From positions 62,001-126,000 of the forward strand of contig CP001623.1 in NCBI GenBank assembly GCA_000023185.1: a stretch of DNA of 64,000 nt, written 5' to 3'. Of the stretch, positions 47,631 through 57,745 are shown one piece after another (within the stretch, counting starts at the first letter, position 1; every line of letters begins with the position of its first letter). Made by a program: the position numbers and the translations under genes. The stretch is from Rhizobium leguminosarum bv. trifolii WSM1325 (GTDB lineage: Bacteria > Pseudomonadota > Alphaproteobacteria > Rhizobiales > Rhizobiaceae). The notes under the pieces were generated by a model. It saw only the letters and a program-made list of their open reading frames with translations, ran no database searches and was not told the origin of the DNA.

Positions 47631-49501
47631 GAGGATGATCTCCGGTCTGGTGCGGAGATAACGCCGGGTGCCGCTAAAGGATGCAAGCCGTTGCTTTCTT
47701 GCGGACATTTAGGCCGGCGCCGAGGTCAGTCCGTTTCACAGGCGGGTCAGGCAGCTGGGAGTTGGAAGCGGTTGACAGCTCGTCAAACTCCACCACGGCC
47801 GAGCTCGGTATCGCCGAAAGCCACAAATCCGAAGTAGTTTCAAAAAGTATAAGTCGTTGATATTGCTGAGGCTGCTCCCTGATATGGAAGCGATGCTGGA
47901 CTTTAGTTTCGTTACTCCATGGCAGGGAGTCGCTTCAACGCGTTTACCGATAGGCCGGCTTGGCGGCCGCGAGGCGGCAAATTGGTGCGCAGCTCGTATA
48001 AGGAGTGCGACTTGGGCCTCAGTTGCACCTGTTGCTATCTGATGCCGGCGCCTGTCAGCGACCGGACCGTGAAGCCGATGCGTTGTGCAGCAAGCCCGAT
48101 AAAACAATAGCGCTGGTGACAATCGCCTGCAATAGCCGTTTACGTTATCAACGGGCAAATACTGGGTTCGCCCTGCAAACCGTTGCCTTCTCTGGGCGCG
48201 CCTCATAATGCGTCGCGAGACCGAGGTACTGCCCGCCTGCGGACGCGATCTCGATGGTGGTTGCTTGATGGCGTCTCAGCAACCGGCAGAACGCGCGTCG
48301 CAGTCGACCAAGTTGGCACGCGAAAGCAACTGCCCGTCAAGGGGGCGGAGGCATCATGCGCGCTGCTCCAGACGTCGGCCAGCCGCACCCTGGCGCTATG
48401 TGCCATCGGCGGCCCCTCCCCCCCCCGCAACTGAAGGCGCTTCCTCCGGCAGTTGATCGCTGGGCATCTCCAGCGTCCCACTCAAATGCGCAGGATCGGC
48501 TCCTGACATATCGGTCAGGACCAACGCAGGTCTTCCGCATTGCTGAGAGCGAGGGGCTGCACGTCATCAGGTAACGGGCATCGACGACGGGCGCCGCGGT
48601 TGTCTATTCCAGGACGGAACGGACCGGACGCTAGCGTTCCCACATATACTCGCTTTACGGCGCTAACAGTCCGGCTGCAGTCGCCGCGGTGTCGCCCGCG
48701 CCGACGGACGGCCAGTCGACAAGCAATTACCCGTTCGCAATGGGCTGATCGCCCGAAGGCTTCGGCCTGGGCTTCGGATCCTGCATGATCGGCGGCCCTC
48801 CCCTACCGTATAAAACTCTCTGCTCGATTGCATGAAGAGCCGACCGCGTATCACAGCGAGCCTTCGATGGGCAGCCGACCCCGCGGCCCGAGCGAATCCG
48901 TGAACCCTAGCTGTCGGTTGGGTGTTGCCTATCGTGCCGTTGTCCGCGGACAACAGGATGATCAGCATGGTAGCCGTCAAGTCGTTTGCACATGGACCAA
49001 TCTCCGTAGTAACTGAATTTGAGCGGTCGTGAAAATATCTCTGATGCCGCCCTGCTGGTGGATGCGCTTGTGGCATTATGGCTGCCCCGATGGCTCTGTC
49101 GGGCATTGGAGCAACGGGCTCATACGCCTTACCGGGCAGGCGTGGGCATATTCGCTCCAAGAGTTCTGAAGAACTTCGTGGGTGTGCCGACAGGTCCGCA
49201 ATACCAAGAGGCCGCTCGCTGTCTAAGGAGGAGCAGAGCCCCGCCCATGAAACGAGACCGCGGATTGCTGGCGCAGCAGCTGCGCTCACCGGAAGGGATC
49301 CGCAGCAAGGATGGCAGGCGGCCGTGGCGGCGTCATCCTTGCTGCTATTGTGTCTTATTGACGCGACAGTAATTGAGCTCGCCCGTCGCCCGTCGCTCGG
49401 TGAAGTTTTTGGCAAAGGCTGGGCTTCGGTCGCAATCCCTGGGTGGATCGTGTTGGCGCGGCGGCGGCCAGCCCCGTCCTTCGGGGCCTCTGCGGTGCGC
49501 C
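47631..49501. other. Decayed gene-poor stretch, no convincing gene
   Basis: Nearly 1.9 kb. Several frames of 60-280 codons are open on both strands, as expected at this GC content, but none has a ribosome site, codon pattern or family signature I recognise. It carries one parS-like palindrome (48939-48954). It is probably old coding DNA in decay at an insertion hot spot. Confidence 0.5.
48939..48954. other. parS-like palindrome, copy 1
   Basis: GTTGTCCGCGGACAAC is a perfect 16-bp palindrome. It fits GTTNNNNGCNNNNAAC, the parS consensus of repABC plasmids as I recall it. An identical copy lies at 50475-50490. RepB binding is inferred; no repABC gene is in the window. Confidence 0.5.
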
Positions 49502-50270
49502 TCAGCAACCGTGTTGTTGGGCTGGTTCGATGGGGTTCGTCTTCCTTCTAAGAATGGTGTTGATCAAGATGATGAGCTTTCGCATGGCGACCTTGGGCGG
49601 TTTGCCCGCGTCGCGCAGCCTGTTGTGGAAGGTCTTGATGACCGGGTTGCAACGGTTGGCCGAGTGCGTTGCCATATAGAGGGCGCATCGGACAGTGGCG
49701 CGGCCGCCGGCGAAATGGCGTTGTCCAGGTGCCGCTGTCGTGAGCCATCGTTGCAACACTGACGAGGGCGGCGAGCTGCTTGTCGTCGATTGCGCCGAGT
49801 ATGGGCAGTTCGGCGATGAGTACAGCGGCACTGACCTCGCCAATGGCCGGCACGGTCAACAGCAGATTACGGCGTTCGGCCATGTCGGCCTCGGCCTCGA
49901 TGCCCAGCGGTGGCGGCATGGACTCGGGCGAGCTCGGCCTTGTGGGCGGCGAAGGTCTCGCCATCAGCACTGCGACGGCCTCAGGCGGATGTTCCAGGCG
50001 GCTCTTCTGGGCGACCGCCATGTCGATGAGCTGGCGGCGGCGGGTGACACGCGCAGCAAGCGCGAGCCGCAGTCGTCGAAGTGGGGGATCGGTGCCGGCC
50101 GCATCGCTCTGGCGAAGTGGAGGATGACGCGGGCGTCTTCCTGGACAGTTTTGGCCAAGCGACGGCTGGCCCTGGCGAAGTCGCGCACCAGGCGGGGATT
50201 GATGACGGCGGCGGCAATGCCGGCGGCCGGCTTGGTCGATATCTCGCGCAGTTCGGCTGTCGGTCAGCTG
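49502..50270 (-). pseudogene. IS110-family transposase remnant
   Basis: Three frames together give an IS110-type transposase. One reads ELREISTKPAAG, INPRLVRDFARASRRLAKT and DARVILHFARAMRP. The next reads RRRQLIDMAVAQKSRLE, LLLTVPAIGEVSAAVLIAEL and AALVSVATMAHDSGTW. The third reads RATVRCALYMATHSANRCNPVIKTF, then AGKPPKVAMRKLIILINTIL. At least two frameshifts separate them, and the N-terminal catalytic DEDD start is missing. It is a dead element that has lost its ends; I could not find terminal sites. Confidence 0.8.
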
Positions 50271-50474
50271 GAGATAAGCGCCACGCTCTTGATCGGTGAA
50301 AGGCGCCGGGCAGGGCAAGCCCAGGGCTTTTTGTGAGGGGTTTTCCCTCGCATGTCCGCCTGCCGGCGTACGCGCGGTACGATCCCCGCTGCCCTCATCA
50401 ACTACTACTTCGAGCGGGAGTTTCTCTTTGCTGAAAGCGGGAGAGCTCCCTTCGCCCGGGTTGCTGCTCAGCAA

Positions 50475-50490
50475 GTTGTCCGCGGACAAC
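50475..50490. other. parS-like palindrome, copy 2
   Basis: An identical GTTGTCCGCGGACAAC, about 1.5 kb from the first copy and on the other side of the transposase remnant. The flanking bases differ (preceded by CAGCAA rather than GTGCC), so it is the 16-mer itself and not a longer duplication that is repeated. Confidence 0.5.
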
Positions 50491-51440
50491 CCCTCGCCTG
50501 GCCCTATCGCCTGCGAGGGAAGGTTATAGTGCCTAACCGATTCGTCTGCGATATCCGCGTGGCCGCCAGGCTTGAATTTGCCGCATTGCGGCACTACCTC
50601 GTGATGGACTGAAGCGCTTAACCCCTCCGAGCCGCTTCGGTCCGACGGACAGCACTCCTCCTCCCAGGCTGTCGGTCACTATCGAAGCCCGGCGCACCTC
50701 TCCCGCGCCGGGCTTTTGTCGTTCTGGCAATCCGCCGCCTGACAGACAGCGCATCCTCACTTTCCATGGGTGTCGATCTGGTCCTGGTGAGACGTGCCGC
50801 GATCAGGGAGGCGGGGGGTATCCGCTTCACCGATTTGCGTCGTGCCCGCAGTATTGCCTCCAACAAGGGAGCCACGAGGGGCTGTCTCCTGAGATCGTGG
50901 GTGAGCAAGTCATACGTCACAACCCGACCGGCTCAATCGCGGCCACTTGCTGATCTTCACCGTCAGTCTGAGCGTCGCCATCCAAGAGAAGGCGCCGGAT
51001 GCCTCGGTTAGGTTGCGCCAGCGTATTAGAGTCAATCACGTCGGCTGTCTACGCGCCGTATTCGGCGCGCGCTGGCCACTGCATTTCAGCATGCCGCGGC
51101 CATCAATTTCGTCTGGATCTCGGCCGGCATGGGCAGCCGCTCGGGTCCTGGCGCGCTTGATCCGATCTCACAGATGGCAGGCGGCAAATTTCGACAATAG
51201 GTTTTTCGTGCGGGGCAGGGGAAGGATGCCGGCGGCGAGGCTGCACTGAGCTCGAGATAACCAGATCCGAGCTCGGCGCCCTGGGCGTGTTGCCGCCCAA
51301 GCCCTTTGCTCCGGATGTTTGGCGTTGCGACGTCGTCGGTCAGAAGTGCGGCCAGCGGATCGCGCCGCCGCGGCGCGCTACGTCGCTCTGGTTCCCTGCG
51401 GAGATGGGGCGGGCGGTCTTGCGGAATTGGCCGTGATGGT
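50491..51440. other. Gene-poor stretch with a strong terminator
   Basis: About 950 bases between the second palindrome and the isoaspartyl-methyltransferase-like gene. Some frames are open (for example near 50620-50920 on the minus strand) but show no family signature. A stem-loop at 50685-50717 is the only clear structure. Confidence 0.45.
50685..50717 (+). terminator. Intrinsic terminator with no assigned gene
   Basis: AAGCCCGGCGC (50685-50695) pairs perfectly over 11 bp with GCGCCGGGCTT (50705-50715) around a 9-base loop, and the right arm runs into TTTTG. No protein gene ends just upstream on the plus strand, so it may end a small RNA or a lost gene. Confidence 0.65.
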
Positions 51441-52331
51441 TCAGACGTCGTCATAGCAGAGCGCCCATTGGTCGCCGATATGCCAGCAACGCCCTATCCG
51501 CGGCTCCGTCTTCCAGAGCAGGCTTTTGACGAACTCGATGCCGCCGCGCTTGAAGGCGGCGGTCAGCGCGTCGATCTCGTTATCGTCGGTTGTCAATCCA
51601 CCGGTGGCGCAGACGAAATAAGCTGTGCCGATCCAACGCGCCGCAAATCCACAATCGCCGCGCTCGATACGAAGAGCAGCACCATGGGACGCATGACGGC
51701 CGCTTTTCGGCGGTCGGTCCTGGCGCGGTACGCCAAGTGGCAACACCAGGCGCCCTCCGGGCCGCAGCCTTTCGATCCAGGGTTCCGCGGGCCGCGCGAC
51801 GGCGAAATTCACATAGATCGCATCCACCGCGTGCTGTGGCCATTGACTGCCGTCGGCGTTAACGACGCTAACATTGGCCCGATCAGCAAGCGCTGCTTGT
51901 GCGTGGGCAGCCAGATCAGGATCCATCTCGACGGCATGGACATGACCGGAAGTGCCGACCAACTCTGCCACAATGGCGCTGTAATAGCCGGTGCCGGCAC
52001 CGACATGGACGATGCGATCGCCGCCGATCTGCACGTCCAGTTCCGCCAAGAGTCGGGCATGCAGTGACGGGCTTCCATTGTTGACGCCCTTTTCGGACTG
52101 CAGGGCGAACAGTACGTCCTGATAGGAACCAAGTCGGAGGAGGGGAGGGGGCGATCCGCCGCCCAGATTGGCGATCTGCCATGGAGGCGCACCGAGGAAG
52201 TTCTCGCGCGGGACGGTGGCAAAGGCAGCTTCGATCCGCGGGTTCGTCGTTGCGGCAGTTGCCACTACCTGATGGGCGTAAGCGCGGCGGATCACCGCCA
52301 GTTCGTCGGCCGTGAACAGCGCAGTCGGCAT
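51441..52331 (-). CDS. Protein-L-isoaspartate O-methyltransferase-like methyltransferase
   Basis: About 296 residues. The methyltransferase core shows IVHVGAGTGYYSAIVAEL (S-adenosylmethionine site), HAVEMDPDLAAHA and VSVVNADGSQWP, and LRPGGRLVLPLG. Before it, PRENFLGAPPW is the lead-in of Pcm-type enzymes. The C-terminal 60 or so residues extend beyond classical Pcm. It may repair isoaspartate or methylate another substrate. Start 52331 is set by GGAG 8 bases upstream rather than the TTG at 52337. Confidence 0.8.
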   Translation of the reverse strand: MPTALFTADELAVIRRAYAHQVVATAATTNPRIEAAFATVPRENFLGAPPWQIANLGGGSPPPLLRLGSYQDVLFALQSEKGVNNGSPSLHARLLAELDVQIGGDRIVHVGAGTGYYSAIVAELVGTSGHVHAVEMDPDLAAHAQAALADRANVSVVNADGSQWPQHAVDAIYVNFAVARPAEPWIERLRPGGRLVLPLGVPRQDRPPKSGRHASHGAALRIERGDCGFAARWIGTAYFVCATGGLTTDDNEIDALTAAFKRGGIEFVKSLLWKTEPRIGRCWHIGDQWALCYDDV

Positions 52332-52572
52332 CGGCAAATCTCCGGGTATGGCTTTGATCTGCTCCTCTTTTACGTCCTTCCGGCTCCAAATCCATCTCTA
52401 TCCCCGACTGCTTGACCAATGGGGACGAGAACTCATGACGGAAGTTAAATGGCAATTCTGTTCCATTAGTGAAAATTACGGCTTTACTTCATATGGTTAA
52501 CATTCCGCTAGCCGCAAAATTTAACTGCATCGCCGTACATTAAAGTGTGGCCTCAGCGCAGTCGAACACGTT

Positions 52573-53082
52573 TCAGGCGTCGGGTATCGTGTGGTGTCTG
52601 GCGCCTACTCTGAAACGCTTCTTGATCCTATCGACCGACGTCCCGTCCTGAAGCGGAACCTGGACCAACCGGTCATATGTCTCGAAGCCCATCTTTGCGT
52701 AATAGCCAAGGCCGCTGAAATTGTCGGCGCGAATGGTGGCATTGATGAATTCGAGCCCGAATTCTTCCGCTGCGGCTCGGGTTGCGGGGAAGAGAGCGCT
52801 GCCAACGCCGGGGGTTCTTGGGTTCAAGCGGGCAAAGGTTGCGATGTCGGCGAAGCCTTTCGGCGGATCGCCGTATAAGCTCAGCGACTGAAAGCCGACA
52901 AGCGACTGATCGCGCTCGGCAACATGGCAGGTCAGAGGAAACTCGCCGTCGATGAACCAGTCCGCGAACTCGGCAGCCGAAAGCGGCGTCTCGAGTGCGG
53001 TTGTTCCGCCGGCAAGAATGATTTCGTTCAAGAGACTGCTCAGCTCCTCCGCGTCGGCGGAGACGGCTCTTCGAATGTGCAT
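52573..53082 (-). CDS. GNAT-family N-acetyltransferase
   Basis: 169 residues. GNAT elements: MHIRRAVSADAEELSSLLNE at the start, DQSLVGFQSLSLYG, and the acetyl-CoA motif region NPRTPGVGSALFPATRAAAE with NFSGLGYYAKMGFETYDR. It acetylates an unknown amine. It stands alone, upstream of an AT-rich 240-base gap. The ordinary R/Q-x-x-G-x-G/A motif is modified (TPGVGSA). Confidence 0.83.
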   Translation of the reverse strand: MHIRRAVSADAEELSSLLNEIILAGGTTALETPLSAAEFADWFIDGEFPLTCHVAERDQSLVGFQSLSLYGDPPKGFADIATFARLNPRTPGVGSALFPATRAAAEEFGLEFINATIRADNFSGLGYYAKMGFETYDRLVQVPLQDGTSVDRIKKRFRVGARHHTIPDA

Positions 53083-53235
53083 GCCTTGGCTACCTCGTTT
53101 TGGAGGTACAGCCTATCGGCGAGATCAGAGATTACAAGTCGCCAATTCGCTGCGAAGGCGAGGAGTGATCAAGAACTCCGCATGCCGTCACATTCCGGTT
53201 CCGCGTTCGACGGACTTGCTCCAGGCCTTTCGTCT

Positions 53236-54306
53236 TCAGGCGTTCAGGCGCTGCTGCGTCTGCCGGTCGAAGAAGTGAACCTTGGCCGTTTCGAAAGAAA
53301 GCTTCACCGGCTGTTCCGGCACCAGCTCGACACGTTCGCGAACGACCCATGTCAGTTCCCTGCCTTCGAGCTCCACGGCGACATGGGTTTCCGATCCCGT
53401 GGGTTCGACCACCTTGACCACGGCATCCACACCGTTTTCGCCACCGAAGGTGATGTCTTCGGGGCGAATGCCCAGCGTCAGCGGTCTGTTGGCGGCATTG
53501 GCTGGAGCCCGCGAAAGCGTTACGCGTGACCCACCCGGCAGCGACAATACCGGGTTGCCTGCGCCCTCAAGAGTTCCCTCGAGAAAATTCATCGCGGGGG
53601 AACCGAGGAAGCCGGCGACAAAGATATTGCGCGGTCGGTCGTAGAGTTCGAGCGGGCTGCCGATCTGTTCGACCCGACCGCCGTGGAGCACGACGATCTT
53701 GTCAGCCATGGTCATGGCCTCGATCTGGTCATGGGTGACGTAAACGATCGTCGTCTTCAGGCGCTGGTGCAGAGCCTTGATCTCCGCCCTCATCTTCACC
53801 CGCAGTTTCGCATCCAGATTGGAGAGCGGCTCGTCGAAGAGAAAGACTTTCGGATCTCGAACAATGGCGCGGCCCATGGCGACGCGCTGCCGCTGTCCGC
53901 CCGACAGCTGCGCCGGCTTTCGATCGAGAAGCGGCTGCAATCCGAGAATTGCTGCAGCCTCACCGACCTTCTGTTCGATTTCCGGCCGCTTGACCCCGGC
54001 GAGCTCGAGCGCAAATCCCATGTTCTGGGAGACCGTCATCTGCGGGTACAATGCATAGTTCTGGAAGACCATCGCGATATCGCGATCCTTCGGCTGCAGA
54101 TTGTTCACGACCCGACCATCGATGCTGATCTGGCCGGCGGTGATATCCTCGAGCCCGGCAATCATGCGCAGCAATGTCGACTTGCCGCAGCCGGAGGGGC
54201 CGACGAGAATGGTAAATTCACCGTCGGCGATCTCGACGTCGACACCATGAATGATGTCGACCGTGCCGAAGGATTTCTTGACGTTTCTGATGCTCAAGCC
54301 AGACAT
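53236..54306 (-). CDS. Sugar ABC transporter ATP-binding protein (UgpC/MalK-like)
   Basis: About 356 residues. Walker [10 protein letters not shown], signature [14 protein letters not shown], Walker [16 protein letters not shown]-loop VTHDQIEAM, then the TOBE domain ([11 protein letters not shown]). It energises the importer encoded by the three genes 55873-58999. The start at 54306 lies inside the tail of the preceding glycosidase gene region with AGGAT upstream. It is the last gene of the apiose-type operon. Confidence 0.93.
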   Translation of the reverse strand: MSGLSIRNVKKSFGTVDIIHGVDVEIADGEFTILVGPSGCGKSTLLRMIAGLEDITAGQISIDGRVVNNLQPKDRDIAMVFQNYALYPQMTVSQNMGFALELAGVKRPEIEQKVGEAAAILGLQPLLDRKPAQLSGGQRQRVAMGRAIVRDPKVFLFDEPLSNLDAKLRVKMRAEIKALHQRLKTTIVYVTHDQIEAMTMADKIVVLHGGRVEQIGSPLELYDRPRNIFVAGFLGSPAMNFLEGTLEGAGNPVLSLPGGSRVTLSRAPANAANRPLTLGIRPEDITFGGENGVDAVVKVVEPTGSETHVAVELEGRELTWVVRERVELVPEQPVKLSFETAKVHFFDRQTQQRLNA

Positions 54307-54317
54307 GGATCTATCCT

Positions 54318-55838
54318 TCAACGTTTCCTGCGCACACGCAGCGCCTGGAATGGCTTGCGCGGAATTTTCACGCCGAAGGCCGCGTCCGGCTTGCCGCCGC
54401 GCACGACCGAGCCATGGCGCGTCGGATGCGGAACGGGAGCCGCCACCTTTTCGACCGGCGTGATCGTCATCTCCCAGGTGTCGATGAGATCGACATCGTA
54501 GTCATCGCTATCGACCGGCAGGCCCGTCGACCAGATCACCGGCTGATGCTCGCCGAAATAGATCAAACGGAAATCGCCGTCGCCGTCGCGCGCGCCCGAC
54601 ACGCGGGACCAGGGCCACTCACCGATGATGCCGAGCGGCTCGAGGCCGTGTTTGACATCGGCTTCCAGGAGGTCGCGGAGGAAGGCGATGCGCTTCCACG
54701 CTTCGCCGCGCAGTTCCCCGCCCTTGGCCCACCAGATCAGGTCCTCGGGATGAGAATAGGTTTCCCCATGACCGGCATAGCCGCCACGCGCCATGGTGAT
54801 CCAGAAGCGATGCACGAGTTCCTGCGCATTGAGGTTGCCCCATGACTGCAGGATGTCGCCCTCATATTCCGGCTCGTCGTTGACGACAGGCTTGCCGTAG
54901 GCATCGCGCCATTCCTGGGTCCGCTTGACGTCAGGGTTTTGAATGCAGGTGTGCGTGACCCATGGCTTGCGATGATCGAAATTCGCCGTCACGTCGCCGT
55001 TATGGATGGAGCGCAGGTGCTGGTAGGGGTCGTTTTCCTCCAGGATGTGGAAGTAGCGATCCCACTGCTCCATCGGCTTCGTATCGATGAGGAAATCATA
55101 TTCATTGGCAAGCGACCACCAGACATTCCGGTAGGCAGCGAGACGAGCGGCCAGATACTCGACATAGCGAAAATCCTGCTTCGCCGACATGTCGGCATAG
55201 CCCCACCGGTCGTAGGGGTGGAAAATGATGATATCGGCTTCGATCCCCAGCTGGCAGAGCGCTGCGACCTGCTTCTCGAAGTGCCGGAACGAGGCGGGGT
55301 TCGGACGATCGAAGTCTTCCTTTCCGTCCGCTCCGCGTTCGAAGCAGGCGTGCAGCGGCTCGTTGACGTTGTAGGGATAATCCTTCGGAAACACGCCCAT
55401 CCGCATCTTGTTGAAGCGGGCCTTCTTGAGGGTTTCGAGGGTCTGCTTCTGCATGTCGAGCGGCTGGTGCGTCCAGGCGTAGCAGGTCGTCCCGAAGGAC
55501 AGGAACGGGGTGCCGTCGGCATAGGCGAAGTGGAATTTGTTGCGCACGCGAACCGGGCCGTGATTGCCGGCCGAAGGCTCGGTCGCAGTCAATGCGCCGG
55601 TCTTGCCGTCGAGTGCAGCAGTCCTGGAACGGGTCAGAAACGACCATTCGCCTTCGATGTCCGGCATGAAGCGGATGCGGTAAGTTCCGTTGCCGTCATA
55701 GAAGCCCGGCACGCGGACTGCGCGGCTCTTATGGGTGAACACGGCATCGAATGCCACGTCGAGATAGGGATTGCCACTGGAGGGTCCATCAAAGGAGGCC
55801 TCGAACACGCCCCATTTTTCGACCGTTGCATCAGACAT
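54318..55838 (-). CDS. DUF5060/DUF4038 glycoside hydrolase-like protein, cytoplasmic
   Basis: 506 residues. N-terminal DUF5060 beta-sandwich ([18 protein letters not shown]...GEWSF), then a TIM barrel of the DUF4038 type ([40 protein letters not shown]), and a C-terminal DUF5605-like domain. Likely catalytic acids are the glutamates in SLANEYD and [12 protein letters not shown]4038 proteins include GH140 apiosidases. No signal peptide. In this operon, with apiose-dehydrogenase-like genes and an importer, release of apiose from an imported glycoside is a good guess but unproven. GAGGAGAAT precedes the ATG. Confidence 0.82.
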   Translation of the reverse strand: MSDATVEKWGVFEASFDGPSSGNPYLDVAFDAVFTHKSRAVRVPGFYDGNGTYRIRFMPDIEGEWSFLTRSRTAALDGKTGALTATEPSAGNHGPVRVRNKFHFAYADGTPFLSFGTTCYAWTHQPLDMQKQTLETLKKARFNKMRMGVFPKDYPYNVNEPLHACFERGADGKEDFDRPNPASFRHFEKQVAALCQLGIEADIIIFHPYDRWGYADMSAKQDFRYVEYLAARLAAYRNVWWSLANEYDFLIDTKPMEQWDRYFHILEENDPYQHLRSIHNGDVTANFDHRKPWVTHTCIQNPDVKRTQEWRDAYGKPVVNDEPEYEGDILQSWGNLNAQELVHRFWITMARGGYAGHGETYSHPEDLIWWAKGGELRGEAWKRIAFLRDLLEADVKHGLEPLGIIGEWPWSRVSGARDGDGDFRLIYFGEHQPVIWSTGLPVDSDDYDVDLIDTWEMTITPVEKVAAPVPHPTRHGSVVRGGKPDAAFGVKIPRKPFQALRVRRKR

Positions 55839-55872
55839 AGAATATTCTCCTCGTGGAATGCTTTTCGTGGCC

Positions 55873-56757
55873 CTAGCCTTTGACGGCGCCGGAGGTCAGG
55901 CCAGAGACGAAGTAACGCTGGAAGATGAGATAGACGATCGTCGCCGGCAGGACGGTCATCACAATGGCGGCATTGAGCTGGCCGTAATTGCTCGAGAACT
56001 GCCCCTGAAACGACATCAGGCCGAGCGGTAAGGTCCACATGTGCTGGTCCTGGAGCAGCACCAGCGCCATGGCGAATTCGTTCCAGGTGGAGACGAAGTC
56101 GAGGATGAGCAGTGCGGCGAGCACGGGCAGGCACACCGGCAGAAAGATCCGTCTGAAGATGATGAAGTGGCTTGCACCGTCGATCAGTGCTGCTTCCGAC
56201 AGCTCCTTGGGAATGCTCTTGAAGAAACCGTGCAGGATGAAAACCTGATAGGGAACGCCGAAGGCGATGTAGGGAAGGATGACGCCGGGGTAGGTGTCGA
56301 TCAGGCCGAGTGAATTCACCAGGGTAAAGAGCGGCGCAAGCATCACCTGGAAGGGGATCATCGTGCCGAACACGACAAGCAGCAGCAGGGCCTTGGTGAT
56401 CTTCAGCTTGATCTTGGCAAGGGCATAGGCTGCCATCGCCGAAAGGAACAGCCCGAGCGGCACCTTGATGACCGTTATGATGACGCTGTTGAAGAAGGAG
56501 TTTGCGAAGTTGCCGCGGCTCCATGCAGCGCTGTAGTTTTCGAAAGCCAGCTCGGTTGGCGGCACGAAGGCGCCCGTGCCGGTCACCGCCGCCGGCGTCT
56601 TCAAGGAGGTGAAGACGATGAAGACGAATGGCGCGACCCAGACGAGCGCCACGATAACAAGCGTGATCCAGAGACCGATCAGAATGGGATCCCGCTTCAT
56701 CGATGATGGTTCGACCTGCAAATGCACTGCGGTCTGGTCGGTCGGTACTGCTGTCAC
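55873..56757 (-). CDS. Sugar ABC transporter permease (MalG/UgpE-like)
   Basis: 294 residues, about six membrane segments (first: ILIGLWITLVIVALVWVAPF). The EAA motif is LSEAALIDGASHFIIFRRIF, and it ends GLTSGAVKG. It overlaps the upstream permease gene (ATGA at 56754-56757). Channel subunit for the importer of this operon. Confidence 0.92.
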   Translation of the reverse strand: MTAVPTDQTAVHLQVEPSSMKRDPILIGLWITLVIVALVWVAPFVFIVFTSLKTPAAVTGTGAFVPPTELAFENYSAAWSRGNFANSFFNSVIITVIKVPLGLFLSAMAAYALAKIKLKITKALLLLVVFGTMIPFQVMLAPLFTLVNSLGLIDTYPGVILPYIAFGVPYQVFILHGFFKSIPKELSEAALIDGASHFIIFRRIFLPVCLPVLAALLILDFVSTWNEFAMALVLLQDQHMWTLPLGLMSFQGQFSSNYGQLNAAIVMTVLPATIVYLIFQRYFVSGLTSGAVKG

Positions 56758-57653
56758 GACTCAACCTCCTCGTGCTTCTGGGTCCATTTCAGATAGGGAA
56801 TGACGACGGCCATGGTGATCAGCAGCAGCACGACCGAAATCGCCGCACCTCGTCCGAAATCGAAGATCTGCATCGCCTGCGTGAACGCCCAGAGCGCCAG
56901 CATCTGGGTAGACTGCGCCGGTCCGCCACCCGTCAGGCCGTAGACGATGTCGAAAGCCTTCAGGGAGGAGATGACGGAAAGAACGAGAACGATCGTGATC
57001 GTCGGGCGCAAGGCCGGCAATGTCACATGCTTGAACACCTTCCAGCGGCCGGCGCCATCGATGCGCGCTGCCTCGACAAGCGTCTGAGAGACATTCTGCA
57101 GGCCCGCCAGAAACAGGACCATCGAGAAGCCGACCGTCTGCCAGAGATAGGCGACGAAGACCGAATAAAGGGCGATATCCCTGTTGCCCAGCCAGTCATT
57201 GATCCAGCCCTGCATGCCCCACGAGGTGAGCAACTGGCTGAAAAGGCCGAAGAACGGATCGTACATCCACTTCCACATGGTGGCGACGGCAATCGGCGCG
57301 ATGATAACAGGCAGATAGAAGATGGCCCTGAGGCCATTTCGGCCGAATATCTTCTGATTGAGGCTCAGCGCCAGCAGCAGTCCGATCATCGGCGGGAAGA
57401 TCAGGCTCATCAAGGTCCAGATCACGGTATTGCGGAACGCAACCCAGAAGACCGGATCCTTCGTGAAAATCGCCGAGTAGTTTGCAAGCCCTACAAATTG
57501 CCGCTGCGGGTCCAGCCCGTTCCATTTCTGGAAGCTCAGGATGACGACATTGAGCATCGGATAGAGGGCAAAGACGGCATAGATCGCCAGGGCTGGCACG
57601 AGCAGGATGAGCGCTTGGACGCGCGGATCATGTGTCGATTGTCGAAGTGACAT
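56754..57653 (-). CDS. Sugar ABC transporter permease (MalF/UgpA-like)
   Basis: 299 residues with about six membrane segments (first: ALILLVPALAIYAVFALYPM). The EAA loop reads VEAARIDGAGRWKVFKHVTL, and LTGGGPAQSTQM is the GGP motif. GGAGGAAAGC precedes the ATG at 57653. Upstream in-frame starts would run into the intercistronic hairpin and are rejected. It is the second channel subunit. Confidence 0.92.
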   Translation of the reverse strand: MSLRQSTHDPRVQALILLVPALAIYAVFALYPMLNVVILSFQKWNGLDPQRQFVGLANYSAIFTKDPVFWVAFRNTVIWTLMSLIFPPMIGLLLALSLNQKIFGRNGLRAIFYLPVIIAPIAVATMWKWMYDPFFGLFSQLLTSWGMQGWINDWLGNRDIALYSVFVAYLWQTVGFSMVLFLAGLQNVSQTLVEAARIDGAGRWKVFKHVTLPALRPTITIVLVLSVISSLKAFDIVYGLTGGGPAQSTQMLALWAFTQAMQIFDFGRGAAISVVLLLITMAVVIPYLKWTQKHEEVES

Positions 57654-57698
57654 GCTTTCCTCCTGGCAGTGAAGCGGCTGCCAGCTGATGAAAGAATG

Positions 57699-57733
57699 TG
57701 CCGGTCGATCGACAACTGGTCGATCGACTGGCA
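57699..57733 (-). terminator. Intercistronic stem-loop between binding protein and permease
   Basis: 15-bp arms (57699-57713 and 57719-57733) containing GTCGATCGAC pair with a single mismatch around a 5-base loop. As at 14591-14611 this lies just after the binding-protein gene and probably adjusts its expression relative to the permeases. Confidence 0.6.
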
Positions 57734-57745
57734 CCTCGGGAGGAA

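Noticed and set aside
47736..48206. A possible small minus-strand gene after YihY
   Set aside because: Composition (many Arg, Cys and His) is not protein-like and no start signal is visible.
48663..49508. A 281-codon minus-strand frame in the decayed region
   Set aside because: No family match I recognise, no ribosome site, Ser/Arg/Pro-rich composition typical of non-coding high-GC frames.
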